From the NCBI GenBank assembly GCA_001600875.1, contig BCLD01000007.1, positions 281,141 through 345,140 on the forward strand: a stretch of DNA of 64,000 nucleotides. Reading direction: 5' to 3'. This DNA comes from Solicoccozyma terricola (taxonomy: Eukaryota > Basidiomycota > Tremellomycetes > Filobasidiales > Piskurozymaceae). The notes beneath the pieces are model-generated. The model was not told where the DNA came from and did not search any database. It saw only the letters and a program-made list of their open reading frames with translations. The translations under genes were made by a program, and so were the position numbers. Below, piece after piece: positions 19,248-32,711 of this stretch. How positions within the stretch are numbered: the stretch's first letter is position 1; every line of letters begins with the position of its first letter.

Positions 19248-22200
19248 ATGTCTATCCGTGCATCTGCTCTGAGGCGAGGCAATCGTCTCAACAACAAGAC
19301 CCCTCTACGCATCGAGCGCGGCGAGTTGCCTGGCGCAGAGTCCGTACTCATCGAGCCTGAGGAGCCCGCGGAAGGATCAAAGGCGAAATTGATATCCGGC
19401 GTAGAAAAGGATGAGATCACGGTGAGTGGGTGTGGGGTGATGGCGGGTGCGTTGGAAAGGTGGAATACAGGAGAACACAGTGGTGGCAGGTGGTGGTGCG
19501 ATCGATCAGGCGGATAGAGAGGTATCCTCGTTGTCATCACCATCCTTCCAATCCATCTCATCGACGTGGCAGTCCTTTGGTCCCGCGTCGGTGAAAAAAA
19601 AAGCTGCAAAAGGCAAAAAAAAAAAAACATCACCCAAAAAATCTAGCGCGGCCGTGGCGGCGTTGGCGATGACGATTTGGGTGATGTGGAGAGGGGGTTT
19701 GGGGTGGAATGTGGTTGTGTGGAGATGGTCTTAGGAGACTAGGTACTGGTCGCTGACCATTCTGTTCTTGTTACGATTCGAAATCAATTAGGAACATCAT
19801 CTTCAAGGTGAGTTTCCCGTCTCGAATGCTTGCCTTCGCGCGTTGACATCCATTCTGCCAACTTTCCAGCCGCACTCGCACGAGGTTCACTCATTCATTC
19901 CAACCCAGCATCTGGTCTTCCATCGTCACCTTCTTTCAAACCATCTACCACCTCCGCCGCATCAGGAAATCACGCCACCCAACCTCTAGCTGCTTACCAC
20001 ATCCCCACCCCGGACGCAGCTGGAATAGTTCGAAACTACGATGCGCTCTACGGTACAACAAAGTGGTCGGAACCAGTACAATATGTAAAGTTCTCGGACC
20101 AAGTCGAGCAGAGTAGTTTTGGCTGGGGTGGATTAGGATATGATATGGATGATGAAGATGTTTTATGGTTCAAGGCATTTAATGCGAAAGAGGAGGGTAC
20201 GAGTGAAGGTGCGATTGTTAATGGAAGTCCACAGGGGAAGAGATCGAAAGGGAAAGATAAGGAGAGGGATGGGAATGGTCCGTTGAAGATGTCAGAGGAT
20301 GAATTCGAATATGTCATGGGTATGTTGGAGTTGTGGACGGATAGAAACGTTCCAATGCTGCATACGGTTAGTTGCTTTTTCTTCTTATTTTCTTCTTTTT
20401 CGGTTCCATGAGACAAATGCCCGAGCCGTAGCTGATGTTTTCGTTTTCCCAACCCCTCCTCCTCCTCATAGAACCTATCCATCATGCCTCAATTCGCCGC
20501 CGTTGAGAACATCTTTGCTCAAACTCCTCCTGCATCATGGTACCCATCATACGAAGTCCCACGTAATGTTCTTCCCCCACCTCGACATCTCATTCGAATC
20601 GCTCGTAACATCTTCCCTCACTGGAAAGCACGTAGAGAACGTCGGAAAGGTCATCGGATTATCCCACAGTTGAATTTCGACGAAACAAACGATGGGGATC
20701 CATACGTTTGCTTTCGACGACGTGACGTCAAAGTCACGAGAAAGACGAGACAGAAGGATTTGATGGTGTTGGATAGGATGAAAACTATACAACCTGAAAT
20801 GTCAATGGCGACAAAGATCGTTGGAATGGTGTTTGAAAGAGAGAGGGACAAGGAGAGAATGATCAAGGCGGATCGTACGCTCTGGGATCAACGTTGGAAT
20901 TTAATTCAGTTCAAGAGGAAAAATCCACATCTCCCAATCACACCAGAAGAAGAGATTATGCTTACGCCGGAGCGCAAGATCGTGCAAGTACCGACTGCTC
21001 TGCAACAGCAGCAGCAACAGCAAACCAACACCCAAGCATATGCTGCTGCTCAAGCGAGGAAGCGTATGGATCGGGAACGCGAGGATATAGCGAAACAGGC
21101 TGGATTTGGAGCAGCATTGCAGAATCGTATACCGAAGAGTCGTGCCCAATCACCTGTCAACGATCGGGTACCACCAGAGCAATTGGCAGGGTTGTTGGCC
21201 AAAAGGGTCGAAGAAGAGTTGCGGAGGAAGAAGGAGGCGGATCGGGGGTGGGAGGACTCGGCGGACGTAAGTTTCCTCTTGCTGGCTCGTCGAACGTTGT
21301 CGTCCCTGCACGAGTTACTCACGCCTCCTGACATTGCACCACGCAGATCGGATACCACCCGCTCAGTCTTCCCGCCTCCCAACGGCATTTTCGGCACCTC
21401 CCATTTGGAGAATTGCCCACGTCCCGCCCCCGCAACACTCGTTTCTCCCGGTTGGACAGAGCGTCGTCTTCGGAGCGGGAAGAAGAAGGCGAACAGTCAG
21501 AGCGTCCGTTCTCCTTCAGGTTGCGTCGAGGGCGAGGTGGAGTCGTACGTCTCGATCGTCGCGGCCCGTACTCGCGCTGCAGGCCCAATAGTAGCCTCGG
21601 AGGGAGATTCAGGCCGGGAGCAGGAACGAGAACAACATCATCGACTGGACCGATCGATGACACGGAGAGTCGCCGACGACCGTGGCAGCCATTCGAGGAC
21701 GTCTTCTCGCAACTTCCATGGAGTCGGTCGACGAGCCACACCTTACGATCGGACGCCGACAAGAACATCGACAGTATGGATGTCGACGGCGAGGACTTTA
21801 CGGAGCAGGATGATCAAGAATCGCTTGAGGAGCGCGAGAGAGCGAGGTTGTTGAGTGAGAGGTGGAGATATGACTCCGATATGGGCACAGTTGGGTTGGG
21901 TATGGACGTGGACGAGGAAGAGCAGGTGGTTTTGGACGATTACAAAGCCAAGTAAGTGGGGGTAATTGGCCATGCAGATACTGGAGTAGAGTCTGACTTG
22001 ATCCGCCGAACATACAGGTACATCAAGCTTCGTACATTGCTCATCAAACCTGAAGACCTCGTGATTTTCTCTGCCTCAACGGCCGCGCTCGAAAAGGTTA
22101 GAGATGCGCTCGACAACCCAACACCACCACCGCAAACTACCGTCGTCTTCCAACAACACCCTGCACAACAGCCGATTCTCACCATTCAACAACAGCAGCA

Positions 22201-23242
22201 GCAACAGCAAGCTCAGATGATGAGACAACAGCAGCTCGATGCCGCTCAGCGCCAGCAGCAAGCTCAGTATAACTTGAAGCAAGCTGGTGTGCCGATCGCG
22301 AATGGCCCCGGAGCTCCTGTCAACGGTCAACATCCTGCCGGCATGCCTCAGATCCGCAGGATGGCGTCCAATGGTCAAGGTCAGATGGGAATGGCTCGAC
22401 CATCTCAATCACCCGTACCGGGTATGCAACAGATGGGCCAGCAGCAGCAGCAACTTCCCCAGCAATCTGGCCAGGTACCGCAGATGCAGATGCAGACGCC
22501 GCAACAACTGGCGGCTCGCGCCGCGCTGCAACAACAGTTCCCCAACGGTCTGCCGAATGGCACTCGGATGTCACCTCAAATGCAAGCTGCGATGGCACAG
22601 GCGGCCGCTCGAATGGCCAACGGCGTCCCGCAACCTTTGATGAATGGCGGACAAGTCATGTCCGGTAATCAACCCATGATGCCACCTCAAATTCCGAGGA
22701 GCGCTTCTGTCAACGTCCAGCAGCTTCCTGATGGCTCACAACCGATGCAAATTGATTCGCCTGTTTCGAGCAATCGAACACCCGCCAACTCCGGTCATCT
22801 ACAACTTCCTCAAGCACCCACCGATGGATCGACGCCGAATGGAAATGGCATGCAACGGTCACCGCGTCAACCTCTGTCCCAACCCAACCAAATGCCGAAT
22901 GGCGTGCAAATGGATCCGAATCTCGTTGCCGCTCTCACACAAGTAGCAGGCAACAACGCGACACCCGCTCAGCAAGAGAAGATCCGCGCGTTGCTCGAGA
23001 AGCGAAATGCGGCTCTGGCTCAGCAGCAGGCAGGTGGACAAGGTCTGCCTACCTCAGCGGCAGGCCCACCCATATTCCCAGCCCAAGGCGCCGCCGTCGA
23101 AGGCTCGACGATGATGAACCTCAAGCTACCGCAGAACCGGGCCAACCAAGTCCTTGCTGCTCAAGCAGCTGGAATGCGTGCGGGTGGAAGTCCGGTAAAC
23201 TCGAACGCGTCCCCGAGGGTTCAACAACAGGGCATGGCTTAG
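19248..23242 (+). CDS. EPL1: Enhancer of polycomb-like NuA4 subunit Epl1
   Basis: Epl1 scaffolds the Piccolo core of the NuA4 histone H4/H2A acetyltransferase, binding Esa1 and Yng2. Exons 19248-19421, 19792-19807, 19870-20366, 20472-21266, 21347-21951 and 22018-23242 join to 1103 codons. The EPcA region is clear: basic N-terminus ALRRGNRLNNKTPLRI, SGVEKDEIT joined to EHHLQAAL through a 16-nt exon, YHIPTPDAAG, YDALYGTTKW, DEDVLWFKAFN, ASWYPSYEVP, then DGDPYVCFRRRDVKVTRKTRQKD. Residues beyond ~430 are Arg/Ser-rich, then acidic, then YIKLRTLLIKPEDL. The last ~350 residues are Gln/Met/Pro/Asn-rich with a poly-Gln run near 22189-22208. The first intron is 370 nt, unusually long here. The downstream sirtuin starts 332 bp after the stop. 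Confidence 0.95.
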
Positions 23243-23348
23243 GAGAGTAATGCGAGGGTGGTCGGTGTGAGCGGGCAGAGCAAGAGTCGACATCGCAATC
23301 GAATTCGCCAGGCAGCCCTGGCCATATTCTTCTGCGGTGTCGAGAGAT

Positions 23349-23349
23349 N
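23349..23349. other. Ambiguous base (N) in EPL1 3' flank
   Basis: A single N lies 107 bp after the EPL1 stop in ordinary, non-repetitive sequence. It affects no coding frame. Confidence 0.95.
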
Positions 23350-23574
23350 AGGATAGTACTTATTTGGACAACCCTCTTTTGGTGTTGTGTCATTGTATAT
23401 CAGTAAATCATTCATTGTATTCATGGTCATCGGAGCCCCCTCCAACTTGCCGAAATAGGTGACTGACCGCGTCCACGTGGCTCAGATTTCAAACGAGATC
23501 CTCTATTCGTATGTCTGAACATCATCGGTAACAGACAGACAGCGTTGCAGACCCAGACCAAGCAGAACAACGAT

Positions 23575-25249
<1,675 letters not shown>

Positions 25250-25532
25250 TCAATATATGTCGTGCATGCCAGAGCGAATTATATCAAAGGAGGGTGTAAG
25301 GGGCATACTTGTACTATAACTCCGTGCATATTTAGACGAAGGACTTCAACTTCATTTTCCTTTACGTACAATCAACAACCATGTCGATCGCCCGCAGCTC
25401 CAGACTCTCCGTTGTTGATGATCAACTCGACCTTCAATGGATGCGAGAGTTGCAAGTGATGTTCGCGACGTTCGTCGCGAATAGGCCCAGACGATCGGTG
25501 GGGTTTGTTGATGTCCTTTGGACCGGGCGTTT

Positions 25533-25859
25533 TCACTGATCAGCATGGTCCATTCCGAAGGGGACGGTGTCCTCATTCATCTGCAGTGCATTGGGAAGAC
25601 ACTGCAAAGAGGTTCTCGAGGAGATCGCAGGAGGCTGGAATTTGCCGAGCACTACCGATGCTTTGCTGGTAACGCTACACCACAAGTCGAATGTGAGTGC
25701 ACGTTCTGTTGACTGCAAGCTCAGAACCAATTTGACCACCTCCGTGTTGGCTAGATATACTCCCAACCAGCATCCCGCGATGTCGATGAAGAGGTAGAAG
25801 ACCTCGTTCAATGGCGATTGACCCGTAGAGGCATTCGCCACTTCCCCCTCGCCGGTCAT
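25533..25859 (-). CDS. Doubtful small ORF, no recognised family
   Basis: A 108-codon frame starting MTGEGEVANAS between the sirtuin stop and the RTT109 stop. It contains a hydrophobic stretch (VFYLFIDIAGCWLGVYL) that could be one membrane helix, and a polar Ser/Pro-rich C-terminal half. I recognise no motif. Possible donors and acceptors inside it mean the true gene, if any, may be spliced differently or start near 25935, only 7 bp from the RTT109 stop. It may equally be untranslated 3' sequence of RTT109. Confidence 0.25.
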   Translation of the reverse strand: MTGEGEVANASTGQSPLNEVFYLFIDIAGCWLGVYLANTEVVKLVLSLQSTERALTFDLWCSVTSKASVVLGKFQPPAISSRTSLQCLPNALQMNEDTVPFGMDHADQ

Positions 25860-25941
25860 ATCGTCCGCTGCAACACCTGTACCTGTCAGAGGACGTTGGA
25901 ATGAGGACGAAAATCACGCATTCAACCAATCCCATCGCCGA

Positions 25942-27609
25942 TCATGCGACAGGTTTCTTCTTTTTCTTGACCGCGAGCATGTTGACTGGAGGTGCAGTCA
26001 ACGCGGGTATTGGTATGACTACGGCGCTAGATGTTGTATTGTGCGGTATTACCACAGAGCATATCCGCTCCCATGTCCCTGTACCTAGCTCCGTGTCAAC
26101 TAAGTTCCCAGTCGATGTCAGGAACTGCTCGCTGGCGTTGAGCGCTAAAAGCCTTGATCCAAAGTCATGGTTCAACAGGGCCGCCGTGATCCGCGCAAAT
26201 ACGGGTGTTGGAATACTGAACGCTTTTGAACGAAGGTATTGGACGGTTCCATCTGCCTTGTTCGGTACCGAACTATCCTGAGATTCGTCGACCTGATCTG
26301 ATAATTCCTTGCTCTCGATCTCTCCTGTATCCGATTCTCCAATCAAGAACGACGACGCTTCACGCAAGACACTCATCCCAAAGAACCCGGTCACATCACC
26401 ACTTGCACATTCCTGTCTAAACCCCATCCTTTCCCAAAACTCATCATAAGATACCTTCTCAAGCATCTTCTCCGCCTCGATCCTATATTCATCGGCGTCC
26501 TCTCTTTTTGCTTTTTTGATCTGTGATAGGGATGAAGTTGCTCCTAGGCGACGACGTTTAGCACTCGGTTGAGATTGCGAATCCTCTTGCGAATCCTCAT
26601 TCGTCGCTTGTCGTGTAGATCGTCGATTGGATTTATCAACGACAGCCTCCTCCAAGATCTCGGTGATGAAACGAGCTTTAGGATCATCAGAGAATGTAGG
26701 AATGAGAGTGGCGATGGTGAGTGCGTGTGCAGACGATGATGGTTCCGGATTCAGTGGAGAAGGTATAGTAGGATGAAAAGGCGGGATGTATTGCCATTCG
26801 ATCCCAGACGGTAGTTCCTTCTTAGACAGACCTAATAATCCACGAGCTTCTGAGGAGTCGTAAGATGGTAGGATGTAGTTCAAGTACAGCCTTGAAGGTT
26901 TACTGGTAGCGTTGAACGTGGCGTCCATCTTATCGGACGTCGATGCAACTGGATGATTCAGCTCCTTCTCCCTCTCCTTCTCCTCCTCCTCCTCCTTCGC
27001 CTTCATCTCCAATACCACGTCCTCGAAAACATTCTTCCACCACGCACAAAGCTTTGCACCTCCAACCACCCTCTTCACGCCTCCCTCTATTGAATTCGGG
27101 AACAAGTATTGATTCTGAGACCTTGCGAAGAGGTTGATGAAGACGCGCGGGGTAGGTGCTGTAGATGGTGATATGTGATATGAGAGGAAAGCTGTGATCA
27201 GGGTTTTAGTGAAGGGTGGTTGTCGTCGGTTAGGTGTGGGACCGGTGGTGGTGGATGTGTAACCGGTCGAATCGACTTTGGAGATATAGATGAGAGTGGT
27301 GGCCGTGGAAGGGATTGTGAAGATGAAAGCTTCGAGCGCTGAGACGAGGATTCTTGGCGAATTCGAGTCGTTGTTTGCTTCCACTTGGGACTCTACGTTG
27401 CCTGATGTGTCTTCCACAGCAACAGCAACCGTCACTAACACCTCTTCGAGCCATACCTTTGGCGCCGATGATGTATTTGGGTAAAGTCCATTGGTCCGCC
27501 TTGGTTGGCTGGAGACAATGTTGATGGTGATATCGTGAGTGAGAGGAAGTGTAGTGAAGGCCGCCTTGAGGTGGTGTAGAAGACCTGTGGTGGTGCTCGA
27601 GATGACCAT
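25942..27609 (-). CDS. RTT109: Histone H3 lysine-56 acetyltransferase Rtt109
   Basis: Fungal p300-like acetyltransferase that, with Asf1 or Vps75, acetylates newly made H3 on K56 during replication-coupled nucleosome assembly. It is intronless here, 555 codons from MVISSTTTGLLHHL; an in-frame ATG 24 codons upstream (27681) is an alternative start but gives a less family-like N-terminus. Landmarks include ALEAFIFTIPSTATTLIYISKVDSTGY (split across 27330-27260), LITAFLSYHI, INLFARSQNQYLFPNS, LCAWWKNVFE, LYLNYILPSYDSSEA, SDDPKARFITEI and EFWERMGFRQECASGDVTGFFGM. A disordered acidic/basic insert (TNEDSQEDSQSQ, SAKRRRLG) precedes the last motif. The C-terminus ends in a Lys run, VKKKKKPVA, as in other Rtt109 proteins. 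An ORF this long without introns contrasts with its neighbours. Confidence 0.95.
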   Translation of the reverse strand: MVISSTTTGLLHHLKAAFTTLPLTHDITINIVSSQPRRTNGLYPNTSSAPKVWLEEVLVTVAVAVEDTSGNVESQVEANNDSNSPRILVSALEAFIFTIPSTATTLIYISKVDSTGYTSTTTGPTPNRRQPPFTKTLITAFLSYHISPSTAPTPRVFINLFARSQNQYLFPNSIEGGVKRVVGGAKLCAWWKNVFEDVVLEMKAKEEEEEKEREKELNHPVASTSDKMDATFNATSKPSRLYLNYILPSYDSSEARGLLGLSKKELPSGIEWQYIPPFHPTIPSPLNPEPSSSAHALTIATLIPTFSDDPKARFITEILEEAVVDKSNRRSTRQATNEDSQEDSQSQPSAKRRRLGATSSLSQIKKAKREDADEYRIEAEKMLEKVSYDEFWERMGFRQECASGDVTGFFGMSVLREASSFLIGESDTGEIESKELSDQVDESQDSSVPNKADGTVQYLRSKAFSIPTPVFARITAALLNHDFGSRLLALNASEQFLTSTGNLVDTELGTGTWERICSVVIPHNTTSSAVVIPIPALTAPPVNMLAVKKKKKPVA

Positions 27610-27810
27610 GGTGAGTACTGGAGGTGGTGGGGTGGACCTTTTTCGGTTTGTGAGAAAAGAAACTTGTACTCGCACTTGCACTCCGAGTCGCGTGCTAGTG
27701 GACTCAAAAAGTTGAAACGCGTAGGAACAAAGTGCACACCATGAAAGACTGGATCGATGCTAAATTTCTACTGCTTCTGATACATGCTTTTTCATCTCTA
27801 CTATTCCCAT

Positions 27811-29124
27811 CTATGCCTTGACAGCAGCCAGTTCTTGCTTATACGTCGGATAATCAGTGTAGCCCACAGGTCCAGCACTGTAAAACGTATTTCTATTATA
27901 AGGAGTGACAGGAAGCCGATTGAATAGTCGTTCTGGTAGATCCGGGTTGGAGATAAAGTATCGACCGATAGCAGCTACATCTCCAGTCCTCTGTACGAAT
28001 TCTCGAACGTTATCTTCATCGTGACCCGCAGCAGAGAGGAATAATGTAGGATACTCGACTGATGGATCGGGGTATGTTGGTTCTGTTTTTGCGTATTCCG
28101 AGGGAGATGAGAATGAGGATATGTCGATACCTCGGTAGATTGCTCGGAATGGGTCGTTGCTTTCGACGATTCCGCTTCCTGGGTTGTTTATCACAGGAAG
28201 ACCAGTCCAGTTCCTAGCTTCGACAAAGTGGACGTACTGGGGGAAGGGAAATCGGAAGAGACAAAAAAGTCACAAGGGTCAGTTGGCACAATCTTCTTTC
28301 ATTCATACACTAGCCTCCCCAAAGTCTTTTTGGCCACTCACTCCGAGCTTCGGGTACCTCTTCGCAATCTCCTTGTTGACGTAAACAAAGATCTCATATG
28401 GATCATCATCCAACATATCTTGAAACCTCCCCCACGGTGAGAATCGAATCCCAACTCGTTCTTGTCCGTAAACCTGGACAACCGCTTCAATTGCACGAAG
28501 AGTAAACCTCGCTCGGTTTTCAAGAGATCCACCATATGCATCGGTTCGTTTGTTTGATACGTTTTGTAAGAATTGATCGAGTAAATATCCATTAGCGTTA
28601 TGGACTTCGAATCCATCGAATCCGGCTTTCAAAGCGTTTTGAGCAGCTGTCTTGTAGTGTTCGACGTATCGATCTATATCTTCTATTGACATTTCTTTCG
28701 GGGTAGAATGTTGATTATCCTTGAGTCCGATAGCAGACGGTGCAACGATTGGGATATTCGATTGTTGTCCTGCATTCGCACGACCCAAAGCCCAACCTTG
28801 AACCCAAATCAAACTTTCCTTTGCATGAACAGCCTCTACAACCTTCTTCCATTTCTCAACCTGTTCTTCGGTGTAAACACCTGGAGCAAGTGGAAAACCA
28901 CCAGCTTCTTCTGCTATGAACGTAGCTTCAGTGATGAGTAAACCATTTTTACTAGCTCGTTGTGAATAATATTCAACGGCTAGTTCAGTTGGGGCTTGGG
29001 TTCCAGGTGTATTACGCATCCTCGTGAGTGGAGCAAGAGCTACACGGTGGATTTTAGTGGCATATGGGGAACCAGCAGCGAGGGTGACTGGTTGTTCGAG
29101 ACGGGATGGGATGTCGATGGTCAT
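27811..29124 (-). CDS. Old Yellow Enzyme family NAD(P)H:flavin oxidoreductase
   Basis: FMN-dependent ene-reductase that uses NADPH to reduce activated C=C bonds, often in stress or secondary metabolism. Two exons, 29124-28342 and 28236-27811, join in phase to 402 codons. The protein shows VALAPLTRMRNTPGTQAPTELAVEYYSQRAS, an early FMN-binding region, GWALGRANAGQQ, and the substrate-anion pair His/Asn plus the proton-donor Tyr in FEVHNANGYLLDQFL, followed by NKRTDAYGGSLENRARF and GIRFSPWG. The C-terminal exon has VREFVQRTGDVAAIGRYFISNPDLPERL, the phosphate-binding end of the barrel. Length is typical. Both it and RTT109 read left, with about 200 bp between them. Confidence 0.93.
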
Positions 29125-29724
29125 GATGTTGGGTAGATGGGTGGATGCGTGTATGGGTGGATTGAGGTGGAGGATGGATTTGGATACGGATAAATGATGC
29201 TGTGCTGTGGAATGAGAAGGGACAGTCTGCCCTGCATATATATATACCAGGCAACCCAGCCTTCACTGATCGACATTACTAACCGATTATCAACATGGAT
29301 TGTCTAATTTGATAATTTTGCTTGGAAAGGCGAAATCGATGACCGATCTATTGGTAATAACCGGTCGGAGATTGCCGGCCGGGGGTTGAGGGGTGTTAGT
29401 GCAGCCACGTCATTGCGAGTGGGATGGTCCTTATCAACAATCACTGGGTGGCTATTACACGTCACTGTGCATTCCCCCCTCATCCGCGGTGCTCACTCAC
29501 ACCCCAGTCCAGTCCGGGTCTCGCCCAGTCCTACTCTGTTGACGCGATTCCCCCTCCCCCCTCCCCCTTCTCTCTCATCCACCTCTCATCCCATCCACAA
29601 ACCATGCCTTCCACCTCCTCTTCCCACTCCCTGTAGTCCTCCACCCCCGACCCTTTCATTCCATCCCTCTTATTTCCTTTCCGCCACCTTTGCTTTTTCA
29701 TAGCTACCTACCGTGAGCTCCGTC
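29125..29724. other. Divergent promoter region of OYE and TPT transporter genes
   Basis: Six hundred bp between divergent starts. It holds a TATATATATA-like stretch near 29238-29249, about 115 bp upstream of the OYE start and a plausible TATA element for it, and strongly pyrimidine-rich sequence at 29550-29700 before the transporter ATG, typical of fungal core promoters. Confidence 0.5.
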
Positions 29725-31525
29725 ATGTTAGCTACTACTAGGATTAAAGGCAAAGGGAAAGAGGGGAATGAACATGGTTTCGAACCTCTGTTTGATGTTG
29801 ATGATGAGGATGAGGATGATAGGATAGAAATGGATCGGAGAGGAAGAGATGGATATGTTGACGGAGCACTACTCGAGAATAGAGATTCAACGGTTAGTTT
29901 GAGATTGATTTGGGTTTCCCGAACGATTCTAGGATTTTAAGTTGTGAATCTTTTTTTTTAATAAACGTATACCGTATTACTCTTTCCCTTTGAAATATCT
30001 AATACAGGACACTGTACGACCATCTCGACATTCCCTCGAACCCCAGACCTCATATCAACCTCCGACTGCATCACCACATTCACCTCAATCCCCGCAACCA
30101 ATTCACCACCGACTAAGAAGCGTTTCTTCATTAGATGAGGACGCGGATAGTATACGAGGAAGCGTTGAATTGATGACGAGGTTGGGACCTGATGAGATGG
30201 AATTGAAAAGAAGAAGAACGAGGTGGTTGAAGGATACAGCGATAACTGGGATTTTCGTCCTTTTATGGTAAGTCACAAATGCTCATGGGGTGGGGTGGGG
30301 TGGGGTATCTTTCACCCTGGACAGAGGGAGGTGTTCTCCTTTCAATATATTTACGTTTTTTTTTTCTCGCTCTCTTTCCTCCTAATAACAACCATCAGGT
30401 ACCTATTCGCTACCATTTTATCATTATACAACAAATGGATGTTTTCTCCAGAATACTATGGATTCTCTTATCCACTCTTTGTGACGACGACACATATGGT
30501 TGTTCAATTTTGTTTGTCGAGTTTGGTTAGGGGTGTTTGGAGGGAGAGGTATTGTCCAAAGGAGAAACCGAGTAAGAGGGATTATGGGTGAGTTGCGAAA
30601 GGGAAGGGGGGGGGGGGGGGCGCAGCGGGGTTCGGTTGAGTCGGTGGCTGATCCCTGCGCGCTGGTTTTCGATGAGTGTAGAATGAAGATCATCCCAACT
30701 GCTGTTGCAACTGGAGCGGATATTGGATTGTCTAATCTCAGTTTGAAGACCATCACATTGACTCTGTATAGTGAGTTTTTCTGGACTCGGGAGATGGGGT
30801 TTGTCTAATTTCATTTAAACCTAATACACACACCCTCTCCCTCCCTTAGCCATGGTCAAATCATCAACACTCATCTTCGTACTCGCATTCGCATTCATCT
30901 TCCACCTTGAAAAATTCTCTCTTCGTCTTCTATCGGTTATTTGCTTCATAACGCTCGGTGTTTTCCTCATGGTATTCGATGCAACAACCGTTTCAATCCC
31001 AGGAATCATCATGGTTTTCTCCGCTTCTGCTTTAGCTGGTTTACGTTGGGCATTCACTCAGTTGTTAATGCACAAGAAAGAAATGGGAATGGGAAATCCA
31101 TTCGCTACGATCTTTTGGTTGACTCCTGTTATGGCTGTTACATTAGCCATCGTTTCAATGGGTGTAGAAGGTTGGGGTGAGATATTTAGAAGCGATTTTT
31201 TTAAAGGGTTCAAGGCTTTTGCTACGGTTGGATTCATCATTTTACCCGGGACGGTGGCGTTTGCGATGGTTGCTAGCGAGTATTTGTGAGTTGTTGGTAG
31301 GGGAGGGCAGGGAGTACGTTGGCAGGGATGGTTTTGGCTGATGGGGGAATGGGTTTGGGGGACGCAAGTATCATTCAAAGAGCTGGGATCGTACCTCTTT
31401 CTATCGCTGGGATCTTTAAAGAGGTCACGACGATCACTGTTTCAGCTTGGGTGTTTGGTGATCAATTGACACCCATTAATCATATTGGAGTGGTGATTAC
31501 AGTTGGAGGTACGTGCTTGGGTATC

Positions 31526-31564
<39 letters not shown>

Positions 31565-31964
31565 CAAATTGCAAAATTAGACTGATTCCGATTGGTGTGG
31601 TGTTCATATAGGAATCGCACTCTACGCATATCACAAATATCAAAAACAAATGCAAACACCTTCCGATGCTACAGAAGAGGATGAAGAGGAAAACATCGCA
31701 CTCCAATCTAGTCCACATATCAAGCGAGAAGTAAATGGTAATCCAGTACACCACGTTATAGGTAGTGAAGACGACGACGACAGGTACGATAGACACTCCA
31801 CCGAGCGAACACAAGCCACTACCGAGACACCACACGCGGAATCAGTACAATTGCTGTCGGTAGAAGATGATACGGATTGGCAGTTGGGCGGGGGTGACGC
31901 GGGGGACGATGCCAACTTGAAGCGTGGAGAACCGCCTGCTTACGATGGGTTACATCGGGCTTAG
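29725..31964 (+). CDS. TPT/SLC35-family nucleotide-sugar or triose-phosphate-type transporter
   Basis: Golgi/ER-type drug-metabolite transporter superfamily protein, nearest in pattern to SLC35C2 and yeast Ymd8. Exons 29725-29892, 30008-30267, 30399-30587, 30682-30770, 30850-31285, 31369-31508 and 31612-31964 join to 544 codons. An acidic, Pro/Ser-rich cytosolic N-terminus (~130 residues) precedes about ten membrane helices: YLFATILSLYNKWMFSP, YPLFVTTTHMVVQF, GADIGLSNLSLKTITLTLY, TMVKSSTLIFVLAFAFIF, LMVFDATTVSIPGIIMVFSAS, LRWAFTQLLMHKKE, PFATIFWLTPVMAVTLAI, and the conserved PLSIAGIFKEVTTI with FGDQLTPINHIGVVI. The last exon encodes YAYHKYQKQ and an acidic, disordered tail. The intron at 31509-31611 contains a 35-nt T run; the one at 30588-30681 contains 15 G. 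Substrate cannot be told from sequence. Confidence 0.88.
31530..31564. repeat. 35-nt poly-T tract in transporter intron
   Basis: Uninterrupted T run in the last intron, 47 bp before the AG acceptor at 31610-31611. It could act as a long polypyrimidine tract; the exact length is uncertain. Confidence 0.95.
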
Positions 31965-32333
31965 AAGGAAGGATGGACCATTAGAGATATTTGTATATTA
32001 CACAGCATTTGATAGGCCTTGCTTTGGTCCTGGGCGGTGTGAACCATGTCCCTCGTCGATATTCTGCATACTAGTTGACCCCCTTTTCTCGTTGACCAAG
32101 ACTGTCTCCGATTTGCCTCCGTCGAAATGTCAACACGCCTGTTGACGATTCGATCGAGCTCATGATCAACACCACCGCCGCACGGTCAACGGCAGGACTG
32201 ACAATACCGCCTCACCAACGTTCTTGCCTATGGCGCCGTGCATGCTCTCACGCACGTTGCTTGGTTTCCACTCACGACCTCAAAGGCCCGTCTTGCACAG
32301 TCCTTTGCGAGATGATCCCCACTGCAATCGGAC
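31965..32333. other. Intergenic, convergent 3' ends
   Basis: About 370 bp between the transporter stop and the end of the candidate minus-strand membrane gene. No supported feature. Confidence 0.45.
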
Positions 32334-32711
32334 TCAACGGACTCGGTTCAAAGCTGCCTTTCGCTCAGTGGAATTACGTCGAAATGACTCGTACAAATGG
32401 GTCAGATTGCGGTTGATTGACCAGAACATGACCCAAACCGGCCAATAGTTGTACGCAAAGGCGGCGATAAAATACAAGGGGAAAGGGCGTTTGGATTGTG
32501 ACATGTAGACCGTCCCATATACCAACGGCGACATCATCAACAGCAAGGTGGTCATACGAATACGAGGGTATCCCGACGTCACTCATAATATCGAGTACAA
32601 CCCACGACTTTCCTTGCCGCACGACCTATCAATCTGCTTTGTCGACCATCACCAACATTTACCGATATTGTCAGCGACAAGAACAGAAAGGGTATTAATT
32701 ACAACTCTCAT
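32334..32711 (-). CDS. Candidate small two-helix membrane protein, family unknown
   Basis: Two exons, 32711-32663 and 32581-32334, with an 81-nt intron, would give 98 codons starting MRVVINTLSVLVADN and continuing TSGYPRIRMTTLLLMMSP. Two hydrophobic segments stand out: TTLLLMMSPLVYGTVYM and FPLYFIAAFAYNYWPVWVMFW, separated by SQSKRP, followed by a polar tail. This looks like real membrane-protein sequence but I do not recognise the family, and the acceptor used (ATGAG) is weak. The start lies only 53 bp from the divergent DUF6699 start, which is very tight, so either start may be wrong or this may be a degraded remnant of a longer gene. Confidence 0.4.

Noticed and set aside
22076..22598. Leu-rich and Ala-rich minus-strand frames opposite the EPL1 C-terminus
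   Set aside because: They are antisense readings of the Gln-rich CAG/CAA region.
25350..25576. Arg/Ser-rich minus-strand frame after the sirtuin
   Set aside because: No motif, no plausible splice partner; I could not connect it to the small ORF at 25533-25859.
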